NCBI GenBank assembly: GCA_050945075.1
Contig: JBMNSG010000096.1
Location: forward strand, 1 to 8,920
Origin: UBA7485 sp050945075
GTDB lineage: Bacteria; Bacillota; Clostridia; Eubacteriales; Eubacteriaceae
Reading direction: 5' to 3'
DNA: 8,920 nt
The notes under the pieces are model-generated. The model was not told the origin of the DNA. It made no database searches and saw only the letters and a list, made by a program, of their open reading frames with translations. A program made the position numbers and the translations under genes. Numbering within the stretch: position 1 is the stretch's first letter; the number at the start of each line of letters is the position of its first letter. Of this stretch, positions 1 to 6,591 are shown in pieces.

Positions 1-1
1 A

Positions 2-3000
2 GAAAAAGGCCTGAAAAATCTGAAGGATACTGGAAAATCAGACGAAAAAACCGCACTGGCCGTTCAGCTCAAGCTGGTGAACCGGATCATTGACACCATT
101 CGTTCAGAAACACAGGTGGAAGACTTTGAATCTCTGGCTGTAGACGGGGAAGGCAGGGAACTGCTGGCACTGCTGGATACCGTCCACGCACCGGGCAGCA
201 AAAACACCGGGGAGCGTCCGGAAACCTCGCTGATTGAATCCGCGCTGTTTACTGGTGCCCACGGAGAACCGGGCATGAATCTTGAGCTGCGGAAGGAAAT
301 TCCGTCGGCTGACCGGATTGATCTGCTGGTATCTTTTATCAAATGGAGCGGACTGCGGCTCATGATCGACGATCTCAGACGCTTTACAGAGAACGGCGGG
401 ACATTGCGGGTCATTACGACTACCTATATGGGCGCGACTGACGCCAAAGCCATAGAGGAGCTGTCAAAGCTCCCGAATACGGAAATAATGGTTTCCTATG
501 ACACCCGGATCACACGGCTTCATGCCAAGTCCTATGTGTTCTACCGTGATACCGGTTTTACAACGGCCTATGTCGGTTCATCCAATATGAGCAGCGCTGC
601 TCTGACCAGCGGACTTGAATGGAATGTGAAAGTTACGGCGGCGGATCAGCCGGATGTACTGAAAAAAATAGAGGCAACTTTTGACAGTTACTGGAATGCG
701 CCGGAATTCGAACGATATGACCAGGGGCAGGAGAATCGCCTGATAAAAGCGCTGCGGGGGGAATCGTCCCTGGTAAAAGAAGGACAGAGACAGTATTTTT
801 ACGATCTGCGACCATTTTCTTATCAGCAGGAAATTCTGGACGAACTGGAAGCGGAGCGGACCATCCGCGGCCATTATAAGAATCTGGTAGTCGCGGCTAC
901 CGGGACCGGAAAAACCATGATTACGGCCTTTGACTACAAAAGATTCCTGAAAGAGCATCCCGAAGGTCCGGGACGCCTGCTTTTTATTGCACACCGGAAG
1001 GAAATACTCAGTCAGAGTCTGGACGCTTTCCGCAGTGTTTTAAAGGATCCCGATTTTGGTGATCTTTTCGTGGGGGACAGCCGTCCGGAACGGTCGGATC
1101 ATCTGTTTATGTCCATTCAGAGCTTCCGGGCACAGGACTGGACTTCAAAAACCTCTTCTGATTATTACGACTATATTGTGGTTGATGAATTTCACCATGC
1201 GGCAGCCGAAGGCTATCAAAAACTTCTGGACTATTATAAGCCTGAAATTCTGATTGGACTTACGGCTACGCCCGAACGAATGGACGGGAAGGATGTTACC
1301 CGCTATTTTGACAACCGCATTGCTGCGGAAATCCGGCTGCCTGAAGCCGTTGAGCGCAAGCTGCTCTGTCCGTTTCAGTATTTCGGTGTTTCAGATGATA
1401 CTGACCTGACCGAATTGAAATGGAGCCGGGGCGGATACGATTCCACAGAACTCGAAAATCTTTATGTATTCAGTAATGCAGCGGCTCAAAAACGCTGCCG
1501 GCTTATCATCAATTCACTTGACCGTTATTTAACAGATCTTGATGCGACAAAGGGACTGGGATTCTGTGTTTCGATCCGGCACGCACAGTTTATGGCGGAA
1601 GAATTTAACCGGGCGGGCATTCCATCGGCTGCATTGAGCGGCAATTCTAACACAGTGGAACGACAGCAGGTGCAGAAGGATCTGCGGTCCGGGAAAATCA
1701 AATTTATCTTTACTGTCGATCTTTATAATGAAGGAATTGATATTCCGGAAATCAACACGGTTCTGTTCCTGCGTCCAACCGAAAGCCTGACTGTTTTCCT
1801 GCAGCAGCTGGGAAGAGGGCTCCGGCTTTCCGAAGGGAAAGACTGTCTGACCGTGCTGGACTATATCGGCCAGGCCGGGAAAAAATACAGGTTTGCAGAA
1901 AAATACGAAGCGCTGCTCTATCATCCCAGACACGGGCTTAAAAAGGAAATCGAAAGCGGATTTACTTCGGTTCCGAAGGGATGTTATATCTGTCTGGAAA
2001 AGAAAGCGCAGAAAATTATTCTGGAAAATATCAAAGCGGTTGTGAACACCAAAGCCGGTTTGACAGCCAGAATCCGCGATTATGCGGAAACGGGTCAGCC
2101 ACTCAGGCTATCCGCATTTCTGGAATATGAACACCTGCGGCCCGGGGTTCTGTACAAAAGAGACAGTTTTTCGAGGCTATGTGCGGATGCCGGACTGATC
2201 CCTGACTTTTCCTCACCGGTGGAAGAGGTCATGCGCAAAGCCTTTCCCAGGATCTGTTCGATTGATTCCAGACGCTGGATTCGCCTGCTGCAGAAATTGC
2301 TTGTGAATATAGGTCCGGAAGATGATGCTGTCAGGGAATATGACAGTCTGACAGAAAATGAAAAGCGGATGCTGAGAATGTTCCAGATTACCGTCTGGCA
2401 GAAACCGGCCCGGGATGCCGGCTTCCGGAACGAGTTGGAAGCACTGCAGGAAATTACCGCCTGCCCGGAACTTCGGGAGGAACTGCTGGACCTGCTTGAA
2501 TACAATTATGAACGCATTGACTTTATCGATCAGCCGGCAGATCTGCCTTATGATTGTCCGCTGGACGTATATTGCACCTATTCACGGGACCAGCTGCTTA
2601 CAGCTCTGGATTTTGAAAAACCGGCAACCGTCCGTGAAGGCGTTAAATACCTGAAAGACCGGAAAACTGATGTATTCATGATTACACTGAACAAGTCGGA
2701 TAAAGACTATTCACCCAGTACCATGTATGAAGATTATTCGGTGAATGAGAGTCTTTTCCACTGGCAGAGCCAGAGTACCATATCACCGGACTCACCGACC
2801 GGCCGCCGTTATATTGAACAGAAACAGCGCCATAATACAATTCTGCTGTTTGTCCGGGAGTTTAAAAAGGATTCTGACAAAAATGCAGCACCTTATACCT
2901 TCCTGGGGCCTGCGGAATATGTCAGCCATACCGGATCAAAGCCGATGAGCATCTTATGGAAACTGAAGAACCCGATTCCATCAAAATTGATTTCCAGGAC

Positions 3001-3022
3001 CAACAAGCTGGCAGCGGTTTAA
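2..3022 (+). CDS. PLD-nuclease / SF2 helicase / DUF3427 fusion protein, 5' end outside window
   Basis: Frame is open from base 2, so the real start lies upstream; the first internal start-like codon is GTG at 77, but conserved-looking sequence precedes it. Numbering from that GTG, residues about 65-220 form a phospholipase-D-like nuclease domain with a single H-x-K motif (H149, LHAKSYVF) followed by GSSNMSS. Residues about 245-640 form a superfamily 2 helicase: Walker A AATGTGKT (273-280), DEFH box (370-373), LTATP motif III, and motif VI QQLGRGLR (576-583). The remaining C-terminal third resembles DUF3427, ending with PMSILWKLKNPIPSKL. Proteins of this architecture are ATP-dependent DNA or RNA translocases with a likely nuclease module; they are often found in accessory or defence regions, but their role is not established. 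A complete relative would be roughly 1,030-1,070 residues. It stands alone in its transcript as far as visible, and ends at a hairpin terminator. Architecture is confident; biological role is not. Confidence 0.93.
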   Translation, partial: EKGLKNLKDTGKSDEKTALAVQLKLVNRIIDTIRSETQVEDFESLAVDGEGRELLALLDTVHAPGSKNTGERPETSLIESALFTGAHGEPGMNLELRKEIPSADRIDLLVSFIKWSGLRLMIDDLRRFTENGGTLRVITTTYMGATDAKAIEELSKLPNTEIMVSYDTRITRLHAKSYVFYRDTGFTTAYVGSSNMSSAALTSGLEWNVKVTAADQPDVLKKIEATFDSYWNAPEFERYDQGQENRLIKALRGESSLVKEGQRQYFYDLRPFSYQQEILDELEAERTIRGHYKNLVVAATGTGKTMITAFDYKRFLKEHPEGPGRLLFIAHRKEILSQSLDAFRSVLKDPDFGDLFVGDSRPERSDHLFMSIQSFRAQDWTSKTSSDYYDYIVVDEFHHAAAEGYQKLLDYYKPEILIGLTATPERMDGKDVTRYFDNRIAAEIRLPEAVERKLLCPFQYFGVSDDTDLTELKWSRGGYDSTELENLYVFSNAAAQKRCRLIINSLDRYLTDLDATKGLGFCVSIRHAQFMAEEFNRAGIPSAALSGNSNTVERQQVQKDLRSGKIKFIFTVDLYNEGIDIPEINTVLFLRPTESLTVFLQQLGRGLRLSEGKDCLTVLDYIGQAGKKYRFAEKYEALLYHPRHGLKKEIESGFTSVPKGCYICLEKKAQKIILENIKAVVNTKAGLTARIRDYAETGQPLRLSAFLEYEHLRPGVLYKRDSFSRLCADAGLIPDFSSPVEEVMRKAFPRICSIDSRRWIRLLQKLLVNIGPEDDAVREYDSLTENEKRMLRMFQITVWQKPARDAGFRNELEALQEITACPELREELLDLLEYNYERIDFIDQPADLPYDCPLDVYCTYSRDQLLTALDFEKPATVREGVKYLKDRKTDVFMITLNKSDKDYSPSTMYEDYSVNESLFHWQSQSTISPDSPTGRRYIEQKQRHNTILLFVREFKKDSDKNAAPYTFLGPAEYVSHTGSKPMSILWKLKNPIPSKLISRTNKLAAV

Positions 3023-3051
3023 ACGGGGAGCCTTGATTCGCTACCATTCAA

Positions 3052-3096
3052 AACAGATGAGATTACCACAAAGATGGTTGATCTCATCTCTTTTTT
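3052..3096 (+). terminator. Intrinsic terminator between convergent genes
   Basis: AGATGAGAT (3055-3063) pairs with ATCTCATCT (3081-3089), an inner ACC/GGT segment extends the stem, and six T follow (3091-3096). It ends the helicase transcript. On the minus strand the same hairpin is followed by TGTTTTG, so it may also stop the convergent regulator gene. Its arms are identical over 14 bases each to those of the terminator at 8743-8787. Confidence 0.85.
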
Positions 3097-3135
3097 ATAC
3101 CTTTTTCCAAATACCACTGCGTAAAGTCTGTCCGG

Positions 3136-4218
3136 TTAGTCCTGCATCTGCAAGTATGCAGCAAGATACAAATTGACTGCGTTGCGAAATGACCGGGGAT
3201 CATATCCTGTCAACTTCTTAATTCGATTCAGCTTATATTGCAGGGTATTTTTGTGTAAGAATAAAATATCCGCTGTTTTTTTCAATGACATATCTGTAGA
3301 AAAGTAAATCCGGAGTAATTCCAGATCGCTGGAATCGAGTTTGGAGATGGTTTTCGTCAGATATTCTTTTTTTGCATGTTCAGATACACCGGTTAAGATG
3401 ATTTCTAAATCAAGATCATCAAACAAGGCAATATTTTCTTCATCGGAAAGACTTCTGATTGCTATCATGGCGGCAGAATAAGAATTATTCTGTTTTTTCA
3501 GGAAGTCTGCATGACCGATTCCAATCCGGATGATTTCTCTGTAATCTGATGCCAGGGAAGTGAACAGGTAACTCCATTTTCTGTATTCATCTTCCGGTAA
3601 AATCACAACATACTCATTTAGAAAGTTAAATGTATACAGGTCTGCATTCATCTGATTGAAAATCTGATAAATATGATTTTCCATCAGGGATAAGTTCGAT
3701 AGATTATAACTGGAATTCAGTTTGATCAGAATGGTCCTGCATCGTGTTTCAGGCGTTAAATGATGTTCGTTAAGAAATTCTATCAGGTAGTCATGGTTAA
3801 TGTCCGAGTTTTCAATAAGGGACCGGACAACATAGTTTAACTGATTCCTTTTTCCGTAATGAATTGAATCGATTTCCTGTTCACGTAAAATCAGTGAAGT
3901 GATTTTTTGTGCGAGAACGGCATATTGACGCACCTCGTCAGGTATTCCACTGATTCCGATCGCCGCAATGATTTCTCTATTATAGGTAAAGGGAATGTTT
4001 ACACCTTTGTGTGTTCCATAAAAACCATCGTCGTTATCTACTTCGATGGTTTGTTTTGTCGTGACAACTTTTTTCCCGATTTCATGAAAATCACCAATTC
4101 GCTCTGTATCCGTACTGGCAAAGATGATTCCTTTTGTGTTGATAAAGTTAATATCATGGCCGCATACGTCTTTTACAGTGTCTACAATGCAGTATGTCGG
4201 ACATATTAAAAAGATCAT
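3136..4218 (-). CDS. cdaR: CdaR-type sugar diacid / glycerate utilisation regulator
   Basis: A cytoplasmic transcription factor of the CdaR/PucR class. From the ATG at 4218 (360 residues, a normal family length) it has an N-terminal diacid-recognition domain (about 8-130, including GHDIN, RIGDFHE and FTYNREIIAAIGISG), a central GGDEF-like segment (about 150-280), and a C-terminal PucR-type helix-turn-helix (309-360, with KKTADILFLHKNTLQYKLNRI-like spacing and the usual RNAVNLYLA tail). It is divergent from glycerate kinase and permease genes, which fits local control by a sugar-acid ligand. The start is uncertain: the frame runs back to an ATG at 4317 inside the kinase gene, but residues before about 4220 look like shadow translation. 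The ATG at 4218 has no purine-rich ribosome binding site, and the first ten residues (MIFLICPTYC) do not resemble the expected family start, whereas IVDTVKDVCGHDIN immediately after does. The family call is firm; the 5' end may be damaged. Confidence 0.88.
   Translation of the reverse strand: MIFLICPTYCIVDTVKDVCGHDINFINTKGIIFASTDTERIGDFHEIGKKVVTTKQTIEVDNDDGFYGTHKGVNIPFTYNREIIAAIGISGIPDEVRQYAVLAQKITSLILREQEIDSIHYGKRNQLNYVVRSLIENSDINHDYLIEFLNEHHLTPETRCRTILIKLNSSYNLSNLSLMENHIYQIFNQMNADLYTFNFLNEYVVILPEDEYRKWSYLFTSLASDYREIIRIGIGHADFLKKQNNSYSAAMIAIRSLSDEENIALFDDLDLEIILTGVSEHAKKEYLTKTISKLDSSDLELLRIYFSTDMSLKKTADILFLHKNTLQYKLNRIKKLTGYDPRSFRNAVNLYLAAYLQMQD
4181..4209 (+). promoter_or_regulatory. Candidate promoter of the glycerate operon with palindrome in its spacer
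   Basis: TCTACA (4181-4186) and TATTAA (4204-4209) are separated by 17 bases, each matching four of six consensus positions. The spacer carries a perfect palindrome TATGTC-G-GACATA (4193-4205), suitably placed for an operator. Both lie inside the annotated 5' end of cdaR. The symmetry is directly visible; promoter function and CdaR binding are inference, and a TATAAA at 4240-4245 is an alternative -10 without a good -35. Confidence 0.35.
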
Positions 4219-4285
4219 GGGAAGTAAAGATGCGAATTCTATAAAACGAAAAAGCATTGTGATTTGCAGACAAAAGGGGACCAGT

Positions 4286-5440
4286 ATGAAAGTAGTTATT
4301 GCAATCGATTCACTCAAAGGAAGTTTGTCATCACTGGAAGCAGGAAAAGCAATTTCTGAAGGAATTGGGAGAGTAAATCAGGAAGCACAGATATCAGTAC
4401 GGCCATTGGCAGATGGGGGAGAAGGAACGGTAGAAGCATTAACCTCAGGTATGAATGGAAAGCTGGAAACAGTTCAGGTCACCGGGTCAACAGGTGAAAA
4501 GGTTGAAGCTGCTTACGGAATCCTGGAAGAGTCAGACACTCTTGAAAAAAAGACAGCAATTGTTGAGATGTCTGCAGGAGCCGGAATTACGCTGGTAACT
4601 GAAGAAAACAGAAATCCTTTGAAAACGACAACCTACGGAGTCGGAGAAATCATTAAGGATGCCATTCAGAAAGGATGCCGGCACTTTATTGTAGGGATTG
4701 GAGGAAGCGCAACCAATGACGGTGGAATCGGGATGCTTCAGGCACTGGGATATGGAATCCTGGACCAGGATGGAAAACAGGTGTCAGCAGGTGCACAGGG
4801 GTTAAGTGAAATCGACAACATTACCGATGAGTCTGTGATTCCTGAATTAAAGGAATGTACTTTCCGAATTGCCTGTGATGTAACCAATCCATTGTGTGGG
4901 GAACAGGGCTGCAGCGCAATCTACGGACCGCAGAAAGGCGCAACACCTTCTATGATCGTCCAGATGGATCAATGGCTTTCAGATTATGCGGCTAAATCCA
5001 AAGAAAAGTATCCCCACGCGGATATGAATCAGGCGGGCAGCGGTGCCGCCGGCGGACTGGGATTTGCTTTTTTAACCTATACAAACGCAGTGCTGGAATC
5101 CGGAATCAAGATTGTCTTAGAGGAAACCAGGCTGGAAGATTTTATCAAAGATGCGGACTTCGTAGTGACCGGGGAAGGCCGGCTCGATGGCCAGACCGCG
5201 ATGGGAAAAGCGCCCATTGGTGTTGCTGAAATTGCCAAAAAATACGGCAAGAAGGTGATTGCATTTTCGGGTTGTGTAACGGAAGACGCGGTTGTTTGTA
5301 ATGAACACGGGATTGATGCCTTTTTCCCGATCTTAAGAAGTGTGGGAACACTTTCTGATGCTATGGATGCTGAGAAAGCCAGAATGAATATGACGGCAGC
5401 AGTCGAGCAGGTTTTCAGATTGATTGAATGCTGCGCATAA
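4286..5440 (+). CDS. glxK: Glycerate kinase (type 1 / GarK-GlxK family)
   Basis: A cytosolic kinase of 384 residues, the usual length for this family. It transfers phosphate from ATP to D-glycerate, giving 2-phosphoglycerate in the characterised GarK/GlxK enzymes, so linking glycerate, glucarate or glyoxylate breakdown to glycolysis. Visible family signatures are the start MKVVIAIDSLKGSLSS, LADGGEGT (41-48), the glycine-rich GGSATNDGG (139-147) and TGEGRLDGQT (295-304). The start is chosen at the ATG at 4286 because it matches the family N-terminus and has an AAGGGGA ribosome binding site at 4274-4280; an upstream ATG in the same frame at 4124 would add 54 residues that run through the cdaR gene. 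The permease gene follows after 28 bases, so the two are probably co-transcribed under the divergent CdaR-type regulator. No defects seen. Confidence 0.95.
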   Translation: MKVVIAIDSLKGSLSSLEAGKAISEGIGRVNQEAQISVRPLADGGEGTVEALTSGMNGKLETVQVTGSTGEKVEAAYGILEESDTLEKKTAIVEMSAGAGITLVTEENRNPLKTTTYGVGEIIKDAIQKGCRHFIVGIGGSATNDGGIGMLQALGYGILDQDGKQVSAGAQGLSEIDNITDESVIPELKECTFRIACDVTNPLCGEQGCSAIYGPQKGATPSMIVQMDQWLSDYAAKSKEKYPHADMNQAGSGAAGGLGFAFLTYTNAVLESGIKIVLEETRLEDFIKDADFVVTGEGRLDGQTAMGKAPIGVAEIAKKYGKKVIAFSGCVTEDAVVCNEHGIDAFFPILRSVGTLSDAMDAEKARMNMTAAVEQVFRLIECCA

Positions 5441-5468
5441 AGCACGAAAGGTAAAGGAGAAAAGGCAA

Positions 5469-6251
5469 ATGGATTATACATTTACAACATTTGGTGCACT
5501 GGCGGGACTTGCAATTGCAATCGTATTAATAATAAAGAAATTTCACCCGGCGTACAGCTTGATTCTGGGCGCATTGATCGGGGGAATCATCGGTGGCGGC
5601 GGCCTTACAGAAACAGTAGCGACAATGGTGACGGGTGCACAGGGAATGATGTCCTCTGTACTTCGAATCATGACATCCGGCATCCTGGCAGGCGCTTTGA
5701 TTAAGACGGGATCAGCAGAAAAAATTGCGGACACTATTGTATGTAAATTAGGAGAGAAACGTGCAATTGCAGCGATTACTCTTGCAACAATGATTATCTG
5801 TGCAGTGGGCGTATTTGTAGATATTTCAGTTATTACCGTTGCACCTATTGCAATTGCGATTGGCAAAAAAGCAGGTCTCTCCAAACCAGGTGTACTTCTT
5901 GCGATGATCGGGGGAGGTAAAGCTGGAAATATTATCTCGCCGAATCCGAATACAATTGCGGTCTCAGAAGCATTTGGTGTTGATTTAACCTCATTAATGG
6001 CAGAAAACATCATCCCGGCAATATGTGCTTTAGGTGTAACAATTCTGATCGCCGGTATGCTTGCAAAGAAAAAAGGGAATTCTTTTGAAGATATAGATGA
6101 GAAGATTGATGTAAAGGGGCTACCAAATTTCTTCCATGCAACCGGTGGATCGGTATCTATGAGTATTAAGGAAAGAATGAAACTGATTCCGTATGAAGCC
6201 TGTGTAGGACTTACCAGCACACTCGTTTCGGTTCTCGTTTACCTGATTTAA
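5469..6251 (+). CDS. GntP-family permease, probably internally deleted
   Basis: A membrane protein of the gluconate/glycerate:proton symporter family, encoded just after glycerate kinase with a strong AAAGGAG site (about 5453-5459). Residues 1-220 show the usual N-terminal half: several hydrophobic helices, the FVDISVITVAPIAIAI segment, and GGGKAGNIISPNPNTIAVSEAFG. The protein is only 260 residues, against about 420-450 for the family. At LPNFF (218-222), where family members continue into a new helix, the sequence jumps to HATGGSVSMSIKERMKL and a final helix. That tail resembles the extreme C-terminus of GntP proteins (compare DLSVKDTLKTW followed by the last helix in E. coli GntP). The simplest reading is an in-frame deletion of about 160-190 residues at bases 6129-6137. 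The remaining protein is unlikely to transport. The family is certain; the deletion is inferred from remembered family sequences. Confidence 0.85.
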   Translation: MDYTFTTFGALAGLAIAIVLIIKKFHPAYSLILGALIGGIIGGGGLTETVATMVTGAQGMMSSVLRIMTSGILAGALIKTGSAEKIADTIVCKLGEKRAIAAITLATMIICAVGVFVDISVITVAPIAIAIGKKAGLSKPGVLLAMIGGGKAGNIISPNPNTIAVSEAFGVDLTSLMAENIIPAICALGVTILIAGMLAKKKGNSFEDIDEKIDVKGLPNFFHATGGSVSMSIKERMKLIPYEACVGLTSTLVSVLVYLI

Positions 6252-6292
6252 CAATAAACCTGAACTGACCGGCCGGGAAGCCGGATCTATAT

Positions 6293-6358
6293 AAAGAGGG
6301 ACTCTTGCAATCCGCGATTCGACCAGGTCGGACGACGGAGCTGAGAGCCCTCTTTTTT
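6293..6358 (+). terminator. Long nested hairpin with U-tract ending the glycerate operon
   Basis: AAAGAGGG (6293-6300) and CTCT (6302-6305, with A6301 bulged) pair with AGAG and CCCTCTTT (6344-6355). The 38-base interior is itself structured: GC (6307-6308) with GC (6340-6341), TCCG (6311-6314) with CGGA (6336-6339), and CGAC (6320-6323) with GTCG (6327-6330) closing a CAG loop. Six T follow, then another T-rich run. It is placed to terminate the kinase-permease transcript. The elaborate interior is larger than a usual terminator, so it could also be the 3' end of a small RNA. Confidence 0.7.
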
Positions 6359-6371
6359 GTTTTTGGTGATC

Positions 6372-6400
6372 ACCGACCCGGAAACCAGCGGCCGGTTTTT
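6372..6400 (+). terminator. Second, weaker tandem terminator
   Basis: ACCGACC (6372-6378) pairs with GGCCGGT (6390-6396) except for one A-C mismatch, with an 11-base loop and five T at 6396-6400. It lies 14 bases beyond the first hairpin's U-tract and probably backs it up, insulating the downstream promoter. Confidence 0.5.
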
Positions 6401-6448
6401 ATCTATACTCTTCAATCTCCGCATTACATTACACACGCTGAAATAAAT

Positions 6449-6468
6449 TTTGGTATTAAAATACCAAA
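6449..6468. promoter_or_regulatory. Perfect palindrome abutting the -35 box (candidate operator)
   Basis: TTTGGTATTAAAATACCAAA is a perfect 20-base inverted repeat, with nine-base arms around AA, ending four bases before the TTGACA at 6473. The position suits a repressor that blocks RNA polymerase or an activator contacting it. The binding protein is unknown; no separate regulator gene adjoins it on this strand. Confidence 0.6.
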
Positions 6469-6472
6469 TTTG

Positions 6473-6501
6473 TTGACACGCATACATAAAGACGGTATAT
6501 T
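6473..6501 (+). promoter_or_regulatory. SigA-type promoter of the pseudo-methyltransferase/TRD unit
   Basis: TTGACA (6473-6478) is a perfect -35 and TATATT (6496-6501) a near-consensus -10, with the optimal 17-base spacer. Transcription would begin near 6508, leaving a leader of about 84 bases before the ATG at 6592. Confidence 0.85.
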
Positions 6502-6591
6502 AATATCAGAGGTTAACCGAAAGCTCTTGTTCGAAAGAGTGTTGAAGAATATGGCAGTGAAAATCAGGTACAGAATATCGAGGTAAAGATC

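Larger units (their letters stand above)
6252..6591. other. 340-base intergenic region: terminators, palindrome, promoter, leader
   Basis: No convincing gene lies here; a 93-codon frame at 6305-6586 runs through the hairpins and promoter and shows no family features. In order it contains a small GC-rich hairpin without U-tract (CCGGC 6269-6273 with GCCGG 6280-6284), two hairpins with U-tracts, a perfect palindrome at 6449-6468, a promoter at 6473-6501, and an untranslated leader of about 84 bases with a small hairpin (CTCTT 6524-6528 with AAGAG 6535-6539). Confidence 0.7.

Noticed and set aside
2..3022. Helicase as a type I restriction HsdR subunit working with the TRD protein
   Set aside because: The PLD-SF2-DUF3427 architecture differs from HsdR, the genes are 3.6 kb apart in separate transcripts, and no active HsdM is present.
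4124..4285. N-terminal extension of glycerate kinase to the ATG at 4124
   Set aside because: The family start MKVVIAIDSLKGS begins at 4286 with a good ribosome binding site; the extra 54 codons are antisense to cdaR.
4219..4317. N-terminal extension of CdaR to the ATG at 4317
   Set aside because: It would run into the glycerate kinase coding sequence, has no family resemblance, and adds 33 residues beyond the normal family length.
5543..6220. 225-codon minus-strand frame opposite the permease
   Set aside because: It is the antisense shadow of a hydrophobic gene, with low-complexity proline/isoleucine-rich translation and no family features.
6269..6284. CCGGC/GCCGG hairpin as the permease terminator
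   Set aside because: Only five base pairs and no T run follows; the hairpin at 6293-6358 is a much better terminator.
6305..6586. 93-codon frame in the intergenic region
   Set aside because: It starts inside a terminator stem and crosses a second terminator, the palindrome and the promoter; no plausible ribosome binding site or domain.
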